DNA of 64,000 nucleotides from Halapricum desulfuricans (GCF_017094525.1 NZ_CP064788.1:1411030-1475029), one strand, 5' to 3'. Shown: positions 41,005 through 50,063, numbered from the stretch's first letter. Numbers and translations are program-made. Notes: a model not told the origin generated them from the letters alone.

Positions 41005-41782
41005 TCAGGCGCGAACGAGTTCGTCGCCCCGGTCCTCGAGGATCTCGTTCTCGATCAGCGCGCTGAGAATCGCGTGTGTCGTATCTCGGTCGATCCCGTA
41101 CGCGCTGCGTGCAACGACCGTGATCTCCTCGATCTCGACGGGGAACTCCCGGTTCTGGAGCAGGCGCACGACTTTGTTGTACTCGCTACGCCGGAAGTCG
41201 TCGTCAGCGGTCCCCGTCTGACCCACAGTCCCCTCGCTGTCTCCCGAGTCCGTTGTCTCTCCGTCATCGAGGACTGCCGTTTCGCTCTCGCTGCCGCCCG
41301 CTATTCGGGTTTCATTGTCGTCGCTCTCGTCAATCTGAACGTCGTTTTCGTCAGCCTGAACGTCGTCTGCGTCGTGTCCGTCTGCTGGATCTCCTGAACC
41401 GTCCGATGACTCGTCGCCCAGGGAGTCGACCGACGCGCTGTCTGCTGCAGCCATCGCGTCCGGAGCGGACGCTTCGAGCGTCTCCAGTGGGTCGCCGTCG
41501 AGATCGACCGACTGCGAGTCAGGCGACTCGGTCGCAGCGTCCAACACTTCCTCGACGACGGCCGTGAGTTTGCGTCGACATGACGGACAGAGGACGACGG
41601 ACGTGCCGGTCTCGACGCTGTCTGATACGGTCGGTTGTAACGATTTACCGGTACGATCGCATAACGGATGCGATCGATCTGGAACAGACTTACAACCGAC
41701 CGTATGAGGTGACGAGCGGATACTCCTCAAGCTGGGCGTCGACGGCGTCACCGCAAAAGTAACACGAGACGAGGTTGTCCAT
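41005..41782 (-). pseudogene. Zinc-ribbon regulator-like gene interrupted by an 79-bp palindromic element
   Basis: The start ATG (41780-41782) encodes MDNLVSCYFCGDAVDAQLEE and YPLVTS, then enters the element and stops at TAA 41690-41692. The rest resumes at 41622 with DSVETGTSVVLCPSCRRKL. Removing 41623-41704 (element plus one TGA repeat) joins TCA to GAC in frame and rebuilds a CxxC ... CxxC zinc ribbon in a protein of 231 residues. The middle is an acidic disordered linker; the end (SEYNKVVRLLQNREFPVEIE, GIDRDTTHAILSALIENEIL) looks like a small winged-helix domain. The C-terminal part may still be made from an internal start. Function unknown. Confidence 0.8.
41626..41704 (+). repeat. TGA-flanked palindromic element, complete copy inside a gene (C)
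   Basis: 79 bp. The outer arms TACGGTCGGTTGTAA and TTACAACCGACCGTA are a perfect 15-bp inverted repeat; the inner hairpin is GATCGCAT-aacgg-ATGCGATC. Conserved boxes are CGATTTACCGG and CTGGAACAGAC. TGA is directly repeated at both edges (41623-41625 and 41705-41707). Confidence 0.9.
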
Positions 41783-41819
41783 GTCCACGATCAGAACGGC
41801 GCGGATCAAAAGCTATATG

Positions 41820-42635
41820 TCAGCGATATGTTCTGGCGTCGGCGTGCGCGAAGACAACTGATCGAGCGAGCTTCGCCCCGAGGACGGCGGCCTGGTCGTC
41901 GTCCTGGTCGTTGACTTCGACGACGTCGGCACCGACGGCCTGTGGCGCGACCGTTCGCACGACCCGTTCCATCGTGGCCGGGTCGAGACCGAACGGTTCG
42001 AGCGTCCCGGTCCCCGGCGCGAACCCGGGATCCGCCGCGTCGATGTCGACGCTGAGGTAGACCTCGCGGTCGAACGCGGGGTCCCAGTCGGGCACCTCCT
42101 CCGGCGGAACGACCGTCACGTCGGCCGCGGCTGTGCGCTCCCACTCGCGTTTGCTGCCGGCGCGCGCACCGAGGATCACGGCCTCCTCGGCGACCGAAAG
42201 CGCGTGACGGGTGACGGTCGAGTGACTGTACGGATCACCGCCGAACTCCTCGCGGAGGTCGAGATGCGCGTCCAGACAGACGAACACGTCCGGTTCCAGC
42301 GCCCGGACGGCCGCGACGGTGACGGTATGCTCGCCGCCGAGCAAGAGGGGAACTGCGCCGTCCCGGTCGGCGTCGCCGACGACTCCCTCGAGAAACGTCA
42401 GGTACTCTTCGACGTCCCCGCCGGGGTGGACGTCACCGTGGTCGTGAACGTCGAGGGCAGTGAAGCGACTGTCGGTGTGGTGGTCGTAGTCCTCGAAAGA
42501 TTCGGCGACGGCGCGGATCCGCCGCGGTCCGAACCGCGTCCCCGGCTGGTAGGTCGTCGAGCGGTCGAGTGGCGCACCGACGACGACGTAGTCGGCGTCC
42601 GATCGCTCGGCGTGTGCGCCAGGGAACCCCGCCAT
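41820..42635 (-). CDS. speB: Agmatinase (arginase/ureohydrolase family)
   Basis: 271 residues, hydrolyses agmatine to putrescine and urea. The binuclear manganese site is visible: LLLGGEHTVTVA (His), VFVCLDAHLDLREEF (D-x-H-x-D) and VYLSVDIDAADPGFAPGTGT (D-x-D). It starts directly next to the aIF5A stop, so both are one transcript. The pairing makes sense: archaeal aIF5A carries (deoxy)hypusine, made from polyamine or agmatine precursors. Confidence 0.92.
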   Translation of the reverse strand: MAGFPGAHAERSDADYVVVGAPLDRSTTYQPGTRFGPRRIRAVAESFEDYDHHTDSRFTALDVHDHGDVHPGGDVEEYLTFLEGVVGDADRDGAVPLLLGGEHTVTVAAVRALEPDVFVCLDAHLDLREEFGGDPYSHSTVTRHALSVAEEAVILGARAGSKREWERTAAADVTVVPPEEVPDWDPAFDREVYLSVDIDAADPGFAPGTGTLEPFGLDPATMERVVRTVAPQAVGADVVEVNDQDDDQAAVLGAKLARSVVFAHADARTYR

Positions 42636-43010
42636 TCAGACGATCTTGCGCTGCCCCTCGTACTCAAGGAACTCGATATCGTCGTCGGGACTCAGATTGA
42701 CGTCGTCAGGGCTGACCATCACGAACGTCTCGTAGGTGTCCAGGTCCATGACCTGAATCTCGTCGTCTTCGACGTTAACGACCTGTCCCTGCTTGCGCTC
42801 GATGATCGGGACCCACACCTTCGCGTCCACAGGTTGAGAGAGCGATCGCTTCTTGCTGTCGAAGACGCCCTTGCCTTCGATTCGGGCCTTTGCGCTACCG
42901 TGTTTGCCCGGCTTGGCCGTGCTGTAACTGGTGATCTTGCACGGCGTCTCGTCCATCATGACGTAACTCCCTTCGTCGAGGTCACGCACCTCGTTCTGCT
43001 CTTTCGCCAT
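42636..43010 (-). CDS. Translation factor aIF5A
   Basis: 124 residues. The hypusination loop is [19 protein letters not shown] with the modified Lys at KPGKHG. An N-terminal SH3-like and C-terminal OB-fold domain ([20 protein letters not shown]) complete the factor. It relieves ribosome stalling at proline-rich stretches. It is the first gene of an operon with agmatinase. Confidence 0.96.
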   Translation of the reverse strand: MAKEQNEVRDLDEGSYVMMDETPCKITSYSTAKPGKHGSAKARIEGKGVFDSKKRSLSQPVDAKVWVPIIERKQGQVVNVEDDEIQVMDLDTYETFVMVSPDDVNLSPDDDIEFLEYEGQRKIV

Positions 43011-43070
43011 GTAGCGTCGTTGCCTCCCGCCCAGTATAAACGGTTTGGAACGCCGCGGGAACGACAGTCG

Positions 43071-43622
<552 letters not shown>

Positions 43623-43764
43623 GGGAATCACTGACGGGCCGGGCGGCATAACAGTGGCGATGCGACCGGCGACGGAGCGCCGGAAAGCGATCGGGTTAAT
43701 GACGCTTTTCTAATCGGTAGCCAGAAACTTTTTCATTATCCGGGAAAGTTACTCACGTATTCAC

Positions 43765-44364
43765 ATGGCATCCGGTGACACACAGACCGTACTCGTCGTC
43801 GACGACGAACCGGACGTCGCCGACGCCTACGCCGCACAGTTACGCGATCGGTATACTGTGTGGACGGCGTATAGCGGCCAGCAGGCGCTCGAGGCGGTCG
43901 ACGAGACGGTCGACGTCGTGTTACTGGATCGACGAATGCCGGAGCAGTCCGGCGACGACGTGCTCGAATCGCTGCGATCGAAGGGAATCGAGACGCGGGT
44001 TGCGATGGTGACGGCCGTCGATCCGGATTTCGACATCATCGAGATGCCGTTCGACGACTATCTCACGAAGCCGGTCTCGCGCACGGAGTTGTTCGACACG
44101 GTCGAGCGCTTGCTCACCTGTGCGAAGTACGACGAGCAGTTTCAGGAGTTCTATTCGCTGACGAGCAAACTCGCGACGCTGCAGGCCAACAAGAGCCAGT
44201 CCGAACTCGAAAACAGCGAGGAATTCGCCGAGCTCACCGAGCGGCGTGAGAACGTCCGCGAGCAACTCGACCGGACGCTCTCGGAGTTCAACGACGACGC
44301 GTTCGCCGCGATGTTCCGCGAGTTGAATCCGAGGCCGCCGCTCACAGACGAGTTGATCGATTGA
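43765..44364 (+). CDS. Response regulator with HalX domain
   Basis: 199 residues. The receiver has acidic VVDDEPDVADAY, the phospho-Asp in VDVVLLDRRMPEQSGDDV, the Thr region VAMVTAVDPDFD and Lys in DDYLTKPVSRTEL. The C-terminal HalX domain (ARYDEQ-like AKYDEQFQEFYSLTSKLATL and SQSELENSEEFAELTERREN) is helical and found only in haloarchaeal regulators. No histidine kinase is adjacent. The output partner is unknown. Confidence 0.92.
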   Translation: MASGDTQTVLVVDDEPDVADAYAAQLRDRYTVWTAYSGQQALEAVDETVDVVLLDRRMPEQSGDDVLESLRSKGIETRVAMVTAVDPDFDIIEMPFDDYLTKPVSRTELFDTVERLLTCAKYDEQFQEFYSLTSKLATLQANKSQSELENSEEFAELTERRENVREQLDRTLSEFNDDAFAAMFRELNPRPPLTDELID

Positions 44365-44439
44365 CCTTCCGCTGTCGGCTGTCCCGGATAGTGTCGCTTC
44401 CGAAAGCACTAACGTCGGTTCGTCCCTAGGACTGTTCGA

Positions 44440-45378
44440 ATGAGTGAGCAGTTGCCGGACGTCCAGGCGACAAGCCCGGACGTTACAGTCGGATTGAATC
44501 GGGTCGGCGTCACGGGTGTCGAGAAACTCGTCAAACTCGGGCGCGAGGATAAACGGCCGATCGTCCTGATGGCCGAGTTCGAGGTGTTCGTCGATCTCCC
44601 GTCCTGGCGGAAAGGTGCCGATATGTCCCGGAACATGGAGGTTATCGACGAGACGCTTGAGGCCGCCGTCGCCGAGGAGGTCTACCGGGTCGAGAACGTC
44701 TGCGGCGAGGCCGCGGAGCGCCTGCTGGAGAAACACGACTACACCGAGGAGGCCGAAGTGCGCATGGAGGCCGAGTACGTCACGCGGGATCGGACGCCCG
44801 AGAGTGACAAGCCGACTCAGTCGACGGCCACTATCATCGCGTCCGCGACTGCTACCGAGGACGGCACCAGAGAGGAGATCGGTGCCGAGGTTACGGGCAT
44901 GACGGTCTGTCCCTGCAGTCAGGGGATGTCCGTCGCCCGTGCCCGGCAGACGCTGACCGATCTCGACGTCGAGGAGGACGTCATCGACGAGTTCCTCGAG
45001 AAGGTGCCCCAGCCGGGACACTCCCAGCGCGGCCACGCCACGCTGACGGTCGAGACCGACGGCGACCCGCCAGTGGATCTCAACGAACTCATCGAGATCG
45101 CCCGTGAGTCGATGAGCGCTCGGATCTACAACCTGGCCAAGCGCCCCGACGAGGACTATATGACCTACCAGTCACACAGCGACGCCAAGTTCGTCGAGGA
45201 CTGCGTCCGCTCGATGGCCGAGGGCATCGTCGATCAGTACCCCGACCTGGACGACGACGCGGTCGTCCGCATGAAACAGTCTAACGACGAGTCGATCCAC
45301 CAGCACAACGCCCACGCCGAACGGATCGCGACCGCCGAGGACCTGAGAGGCGAAGTCAACGGCGACGGCAGCGAGTGA
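44440..45378 (+). CDS. mptA: GTP cyclohydrolase MptA
   Basis: Iron-dependent GTP cyclohydrolase IV (312 residues), the first step toward the pterin of tetrahydromethanopterin-like and folate cofactors in archaea. Visible family stretches: [60 protein letters not shown] (with the Cys pair) and [15 protein letters not shown] (metal His). Complete and with its own promoter (ACTAACGTCGG region upstream). Confidence 0.93.
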   Translation: MSEQLPDVQATSPDVTVGLNRVGVTGVEKLVKLGREDKRPIVLMAEFEVFVDLPSWRKGADMSRNMEVIDETLEAAVAEEVYRVENVCGEAAERLLEKHDYTEEAEVRMEAEYVTRDRTPESDKPTQSTATIIASATATEDGTREEIGAEVTGMTVCPCSQGMSVARARQTLTDLDVEEDVIDEFLEKVPQPGHSQRGHATLTVETDGDPPVDLNELIEIARESMSARIYNLAKRPDEDYMTYQSHSDAKFVEDCVRSMAEGIVDQYPDLDDDAVVRMKQSNDESIHQHNAHAERIATAEDLRGEVNGDGSE

Positions 45379-45414
45379 GCGCGGCGATCGAGCAAACGCG
45401 GCCACCAGAGGTTT

Positions 45415-45578
45415 TCAGGACCCGGAAGGTCACCGGGAGACTTCCCTGGGGTCGTCTCCCGAGCCTTTGCTCGCTACGCTCGGAAAGACGCCGGTTCGCT
45501 CGCGCGAACGGATGTGAGCGTGAGGCCGACGAGCGACTAACGCGAGCGAAGCGAGCGGCAGGAGCGAGGACAGCTTTT
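45415..45578 (+). repeat. 164-bp direct repeat delta, copy 1
   Basis: Begins TCAGGACCCGGAAGGTCACC and ends GAGCGAGGACAGCTTTT. It is nearly identical and equal in length to the block at 50689-50852. It is full of short palindromic GC motifs (GCGAGCGAAGCGAGCGG, CTCGCTACGCTCGG). The reading frame through it is open but looks like Arg-rich noise, not protein. It marks the left edge of accessory island 2. Confidence 0.8.
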
Positions 45579-45616
45579 CCTTTATTTTTATCAGGTGCGC
45601 ACTCAGAAGAGTTCTT

Positions 45617-46546
45617 ATGGTGGATGAAGGACGTCGACGAACATTAAAGCAGATCAGTACATCTGTTGGTGTACTAGCTATTGCTGGTTGTTCTGGAAGC
45701 GGAGAAAATGAAGAAGCAGGTTCTGAGACGACAGAGAAACCAAACAAAACTCCCGGGAGTACATCCGAGGGTGCTTCTCAAACCACTCCGGACGATACGG
45801 AAGCACCTGGAAACACCGAGACAGAACAACAGACAGTTTCGGGGTATGGAACCGAGATGTTCAGTTGGCTTCCGGACACCCGCAGTGAAGATGAGATGGG
45901 ATTCATTTCGTATTCCCGTCCGTCGGACATAGCGAAATCTGTGGGGGACACAGTAGCATCTCAGTACCGAGAAAATGGCTATTTTGTGCCGATCTGGGCC
46001 GACATCTCGTTATCTGATATGCCCGAAGCGATCAATTCCAGATACGAGACTATACGGATGATTGATCGGGATATTTCATCACAGTTAGAGGAACGGTTCG
46101 AAACAGTCGGAGAAGAGTATGGCTTTACAATTTATCGAGGACAGGCTGAGAATGACCGGGGTGGTGATAATGATGTGGTAGTCGCATATGACGGTGAAAA
46201 AGCCGTAAGTGAAGCAGTATTCGATCTCCCCGAGAATTATGTACAGAACTATCTGCTGCCCGTACTTGCTAGACTAAATGAAGAGGGCACCCCATTCATT
46301 CAGAACAGACCTGCCGAAGCGGCAGTCGAGCAGGTAGGTTTTGACGATGCACTCCGCGTTATATTTGGGAGAGATCCTGAAGAAGGAGAAATATTGATGC
46401 AAGCTATTGATTTCACGAGTGATGGGTATTCTGTAAGCGTATATGGTGCGACTCAGGATGGAGAAGTTGTCGAGACGACGGGATTAGCAATAGACGGCCA
46501 TAGTGAAACCTTTGAGCTCGGAGAGTATCCAGGAACTCTATTATAG
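45617..46546 (+). CDS. Tat-type lipoprotein L3, same family as L1 and L2
   Basis: 309 residues: MVDEGRRRTLKQISTSVGVL then AIAGCSGSG (RR Tat-like, lipobox IAGC), a Thr/Glu-rich linker, then an outer domain homologous to lipoprotein L1: GYGTEMFSWLPDTRSEDEMG, YSRPSDIAKSVGDTVASQYR, IRMIDRDISSQLEERFETVG, GFTIYRGQAENDRGGDNDVV and the end LGEYPGTLL. Unlike L1 and L2 no secreted S-type gene is beside it. GC is lower than in core genes. Function unknown. Confidence 0.78.
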   Translation: MVDEGRRRTLKQISTSVGVLAIAGCSGSGENEEAGSETTEKPNKTPGSTSEGASQTTPDDTEAPGNTETEQQTVSGYGTEMFSWLPDTRSEDEMGFISYSRPSDIAKSVGDTVASQYRENGYFVPIWADISLSDMPEAINSRYETIRMIDRDISSQLEERFETVGEEYGFTIYRGQAENDRGGDNDVVVAYDGEKAVSEAVFDLPENYVQNYLLPVLARLNEEGTPFIQNRPAEAAVEQVGFDDALRVIFGRDPEEGEILMQAIDFTSDGYSVSVYGATQDGEVVETTGLAIDGHSETFELGEYPGTLL

Positions 46547-46662
46547 ATTGTTCTCTGTTGAAGTGGAGTTGCTGTACCGCTTGATCGACAGCATGTAGCA
46601 CGGACATCCACACCTGACTGGTGTATAACTCCCGGCAGATCTCATCTCGGACTCGTCAGCAC

Positions 46663-47016
46663 CTATTCGAGAACGTGCAGACGTCCCAAACCGCCCGCCG
46701 GATTGGCCGTCGCTACGAACAATCTCCCGTCAGCTACCACCACTGATGACCGGACGTGATCGCCACGCTTGAGTCGGAGTTCCCAGAGGAACTCACCTGT
46801 TGACCGGTCGAACCCAACGACAGTCTCGTTGTCGGTTCCTGCAAAAACGTGACCCTCAGTTACGGCGGGTGAACCAGACACCGGATTGGGTGACCCTGTA
46901 TTTTCGTCCCATTCGAGTTCACCGGTTTCAAGCGACAAGGCTTGGATGTTGCCTGATTCCGAACCGACGTAGACAGTCCCATCGTACACTGTTGGCGAGG
47001 AATCCTCGTGAGTTTC
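46663..47016 (-). pseudogene. Fragment of a PQQ-type beta-propeller protein
   Basis: About 118 codons with two and a half propeller blades: VYDGTVYVGSESGNIQALSL, TGELEWDENTGSPNPVSGSP, VFAGTDNETVVGFDRSTGEF and LFVATANPAGGLGRLHVLE. Full proteins of this type have seven or eight blades and a signal peptide; here the N-terminal part is lost and the frame ends in an unrelated sequence. A remnant. Confidence 0.7.
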
Positions 47017-47031
47017 ATAATAATATGAGCG

Positions 47032-47250
47032 GTGGTGCAGAAGTCTTCACACACTCTGAACTGTCCGATCTCGGTTTTTGAATGGGACAAGCTTTCGCCC
47101 CGATATGAACCGCTATTGCCCTCCGAACATTGGTTCGGTTTATACGAGCCCGCTGATCGAAACGTGCGTGCGCGATCCTGGTATGGCCAATTTCGAGAAC
47201 TCGTCTTGATGTGTGCGGTTCACAACATCAACCAGGCAGTGAAACAGTGA
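47032..47250 (+). pseudogene. C-terminal remnant of an IS transposase (IS5-like)
   Basis: The 72-codon frame ends NVRARSWYGQFRELVLMCAV then HNINQAVKQ. The W-Y/F-x-x-F-R-E-L/I-V-L pattern is the typical end of haloarchaeal IS5-type transposases. The upstream part of the enzyme is absent. It overlaps the start of the propeller fragment on the other strand, so this spot has been rearranged. Confidence 0.5.
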
Positions 47251-47424
47251 AATCAAGCTACGTCTGGCGATTCACCACGGCCGGCGGACCTCATTCCGGT
47301 CTCATTGTCATCGGCAGTAACCGAAATCCGGAGAGAAAGAGGAGCTACTACGGGTAAATCTCATTCAACGATAGACCCTGACTGAAGTGATTTGTATTAT
47401 TTACAGATAGTTCTAGTAACATAC
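47251..47424. other. Intergenic, likely IS end debris
   Basis: No gene or strong motif. It lies between the transposase remnant and the first gamma repeat, and probably contains the old IS terminus. Confidence 0.3.
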
Positions 47425-47488
47425 TTGGAGTGTACGCCCGCAACACTACGGGGCGAGTTTCTACTAGTAGGCTCGGTGAAAGTGAAAT
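47425..47488 (+). repeat. Gamma repeat, copy 1
   Basis: TGTACGCCCGCAACACTACG then GGGCGAGTTTCTACTAGTAGG then a GTGAAAGTGAAAT end. It has a stem GCCCG/CGGGC around CAACACTAC and the palindrome CTACTAGTAG. It lies 54 bases upstream of the antitoxin gene. Direct orientation with the copies at 48185, 50064, 50590 and 50896. Confidence 0.8.
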
Positions 47489-47541
47489 CGGACAGAAATC
47501 CAGTCCAGACGTTCAAGTATGATGGCGGCGTAGCGTACAGT

Positions 47542-47823
47542 ATGAGCCAGGTGACGAGACGTATCGTGCGGGAACTCCACGACGAGCCACATCTCGAAGG
47601 CCGACGGATTACTGTTCAGTTCCTCAAAGAACAAGTCGAAGAGCGGGGGCTCTCCCCGAGAACGGTTGCCGATCGCCACGACCTCGATGTGGCCGATGTC
47701 TATCGGGCGCTCACCTACTATCATGACCATCCTGAGGAGATGCGGACGATCGAACGCCAGCGGCAATCCGCGATCGAAGAACACGACCACTTGACGACCG
47801 ATCCCGACAGTGTGCGTGACTAA
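47542..47823 (+). CDS. DUF433-type antitoxin
   Basis: 93 residues starting MSQVTRRIVRELHDEPHLEG. The core RRITVQFLKEQVEERGLSPR and ADRHDLDVADVYRALTYYHD is the DUF433 helix-turn-helix that recognises DNA and neutralises the toxin. The stop TAA overlaps the toxin start (TAATG), typical of toxin-antitoxin operons. The start at 47542 is chosen because the upstream frame runs through the gamma repeat. Confidence 0.88.
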   Translation: MSQVTRRIVRELHDEPHLEGRRITVQFLKEQVEERGLSPRTVADRHDLDVADVYRALTYYHDHPEEMRTIERQRQSAIEEHDHLTTDPDSVRD

Positions 47824-48164
47824 TGGGGTATCGCATCCTCGCTGACGAAAATGTCGAGCGGGCGACGATCAACTACCTGCGGAAACTCGGTCACGATGTC
47901 GAATGGATCGGCGATATCGAAGAACTCGGCCTCGGGGCTGACGATGGATCGATCGCTACGTACGGACGCGAGACAGACCGCCTCATTCTCACGCAAGATG
48001 ACGACTTCTTCACCCAACTGGATATTGGGGATACTGCCGGCATTCTCTTTCAGAAAGATCAGACGCTTTCGGCTCAAGAGGTCGGGGACATCGTACACGA
48101 ACTCTCCGAATACATAGACCAGTCCGAAGTGACGCTCGAATACGTGAGTCGGAACTGGCTATAG
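47823..48164 (+). CDS. DUF5615 PIN-like toxin
   Basis: 113 residues, MGYRILADENVERATINYLR with the first acidic site (ADENV), then GRETDRLILTQDDDFFTQLD holding the Asp cluster of PIN-like/Mut7-C nucleases. Predicted ribonuclease toxin; the partner is the DUF433 protein upstream, with overlapping start and stop. The pair is flanked by gamma repeats on both sides. Confidence 0.88.
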   Translation: MGYRILADENVERATINYLRKLGHDVEWIGDIEELGLGADDGSIATYGRETDRLILTQDDDFFTQLDIGDTAGILFQKDQTLSAQEVGDIVHELSEYIDQSEVTLEYVSRNWL

Positions 48165-48184
48165 AGCACCTTTTCGTTGAATAT

Positions 48185-48247
48185 CTGAAATGTACGCCCG
48201 CAACACTACCGGGCGAGCAACTACTAGTAGGCACAGCGGAAGTGACA
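48185..48247 (+). repeat. Gamma repeat, copy 2
   Basis: TGAAATGTACGCCCGCAACA, CTACCGGGCGAGCAACTACT, AGTAGGCACAGCGGAAGTGA. It lies 20 bases after the toxin stop. Differs from copy 4 mainly at GCAACT for TTTCT and in the last ten bases. Confidence 0.8.
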
Positions 48248-48301
48248 TTGTGTGGCAGTATCCTTCTCTCAGATGCCGTCGAGCAGGCTGTCGTGAGTCT
48301 T

Positions 48302-48763
48302 TCACTCCTCGCGGTTCCCGTACGCTTGCTCACCCCACCCATGGTCGGACACGTCGTCGTTCCGTTCGATGTAGTTCTTCAGCACCTCCTGTACCACTCG
48401 GCCGAGATCGTCTACTTCATCGTTGATCATCGAAACCGTACTCGAATCGAGCGACGCAGTCGCGTCTCGCTCCCGCCAGTCGTCCGGAATCGTCGGGGCG
48501 TCGAAGCGAAGGCGGTCCTCTGTTGGGTCCCAGTAGAAGTCCAACGCCTGGAACAGGCCGAAGTCGCTCACGATTCGAATCTGCGCTTCGTCGAGGGTTG
48601 TGTACTCGCCCCACTCGTTAAATCCTTCCTCCCACGCCCCCTCCTGGAGCAGGTCCTCGATGTCCTCGCGGTAGAAGTCCTCTGACCCGAGCGTCTCGTC
48701 TTGCCACTCGAATTCTCGCGGCGTCCCTCGGTTCGAGAGGTCCGGCGGTTCTGGAACGTCCAT
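48302..48763 (-). CDS. Conserved hypothetical protein
   Basis: 153 residues, strongly acidic (FEWQDETLGSEDFYREDIED, LLQEGAWEEGFNEWGEYTTL, FYWDPTEDRLRFDAPTIPDD). No membrane segment, cysteine motif or known domain that I recognise. It lies 37 bases downstream of the CBS protein on the same strand, so it may share its transcript. Confidence 0.65.
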   Translation of the reverse strand: MDVPEPPDLSNRGTPREFEWQDETLGSEDFYREDIEDLLQEGAWEEGFNEWGEYTTLDEAQIRIVSDFGLFQALDFYWDPTEDRLRFDAPTIPDDWRERDATASLDSSTVSMINDEVDDLGRVVQEVLKNYIERNDDVSDHGWGEQAYGNREE

Positions 48764-48800
48764 CAGGAATCACCCACAGCCCTTCGGACAACTGAACCGG

Positions 48801-50006
48801 TCATCCGCCGAGCCACCACCCGTAGAGGCGCTGTTGGGCCTCGTTGTCAGGGCGACGCTCCGATTGCGCGTACGTTTTCCCCTTGAGTATCTGTCGCTCG
48901 ACTTTGTTCGCGGCCAGTCTGAGGGCGTGAGAGGCACCGTAACCTTCAGCGTCGGCTGAGAAATAGCCACGATCAGTCACCAGCCGAATCCGTGCGAGCA
49001 CCAGCGACACGCCCCGAGATTGCTCTTTGTGTTCCTGGAGTTCAATGCTGGCTTTGATCACGCTCATCTCAGCGTACTTCGAAGTCATGTCCTCGATCAA
49101 TGCGGAGACAGCGTCGTAGTCCATTCTGTCCAACAGATCGAGCCCGAACACCTGTATTGCGTTCCGGTCGTCCCGTTCCCAGGTGAGTGCCTCGAGAATA
49201 TCCGTTTTGGTGAGTAGGCCGATGGGTTCATCGCCCTCATCGTCGAGGACGACCACCGAGGAGATCCCCCGGTCAAACATCGTTTCGACGACATCGCCGA
49301 GAGTCCCGCTTTGTCGAGCCGTGACGACGACGTCGGACATCAGGTTCCGTATCGGCAGATCGAGCATACGATCGGAATCGCCCTCACGCGCTCCCATTCC
49401 ACCGGGGCTCTCACCGCCACCTCGGATCCCGAAGTCCCCTGATGAGCCGCCCTGGCTCTTGGTTCCGCCCCGCGTCGTGAAATCGACGACATCGTACAAA
49501 CTGACCATCCCAACGGCTTCGCCGTCCTCGATGACGGGCAGGTGGGCGATTCGTCCTTCTCGGAGCGTGTTGAGGGCTTTCCCGATTGTCGTGTCGGGGG
49601 TCGCACTGATCAGTTTCTCCGTGTACGCGTCCGCGACCGATGCGGCACGGAGGAAGGACTGCACTGCCGTAAGGACGCTATCGCCAGTCACGACACCGAC
49701 GATTCGGTCGTCGTCCAAGACAGGGAGCGTTTTGGCACCGCTGCCGATCATGAGTCGCGCGACTTCGCGGACGTCTTCGGTTCGGTTGACAGTCGGGACG
49801 TGCTGTACTCGTGATCCAACCTTCGCCGACGGCTGGTTAGAGGACTCGGCCAACTGTCGGCGGCTCACGACGCCCCGGTACTCGTCACCGTCTGTTACAA
49901 CGACGGCGTCGAGTTCCTGATTCTCGAACGCCCCCGCGACTTTGGAAAGTGGGGTCCCAATATCGAACTCAGTATACTTCGGCGACACGATTTCAGCAAT
50001 GTCCAT
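48801..50006 (-). CDS. Four-CBS-domain protein with HPF-like C-terminal domain
   Basis: 401 residues. Four CBS motifs in two Bateman modules: residues 1-115 (FENQELDAVVVTDGDEYRGV; LMIGSGAKTLPVLDDDRIVG) and 120-285 (LREGRIAHLPVIEDGEAVGM; FDRGISSVVVLDDEGDEPIG), which bind adenosyl ligands. Between CBS 3 and 4 is a Gly-rich loop (RGGTKSQGGSSGDFGIRGGG). Residues about 305-385 (MSVIKASIELQEHKEQSRGV, LARIRLVTDRGYFSADAEGY, ASHALRLAANKVERQI) resemble the ribosome hibernation factor (S30AE) fold. A link from energy state to ribosome silencing is inferred. Confidence 0.8.
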   Translation of the reverse strand: MDIAEIVSPKYTEFDIGTPLSKVAGAFENQELDAVVVTDGDEYRGVVSRRQLAESSNQPSAKVGSRVQHVPTVNRTEDVREVARLMIGSGAKTLPVLDDDRIVGVVTGDSVLTAVQSFLRAASVADAYTEKLISATPDTTIGKALNTLREGRIAHLPVIEDGEAVGMVSLYDVVDFTTRGGTKSQGGSSGDFGIRGGGESPGGMGAREGDSDRMLDLPIRNLMSDVVVTARQSGTLGDVVETMFDRGISSVVVLDDEGDEPIGLLTKTDILEALTWERDDRNAIQVFGLDLLDRMDYDAVSALIEDMTSKYAEMSVIKASIELQEHKEQSRGVSLVLARIRLVTDRGYFSADAEGYGASHALRLAANKVERQILKGKTYAQSERRPDNEAQQRLYGWWLGG

Positions 50007-50063
50007 GTGTGATCCAGCAGGCGGAACCGCACAGTAATGTCGTGCTTAACCGGTCCTGAGGGA

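Noticed and set aside
45375-45647. Open frame reading FRTRKVTGRLPWGRLPSL through the delta repeat
   Set aside because: The same frame occurs in both delta copies but is Arg-rich repeat noise with no start context; treated as a repeat, not a gene.
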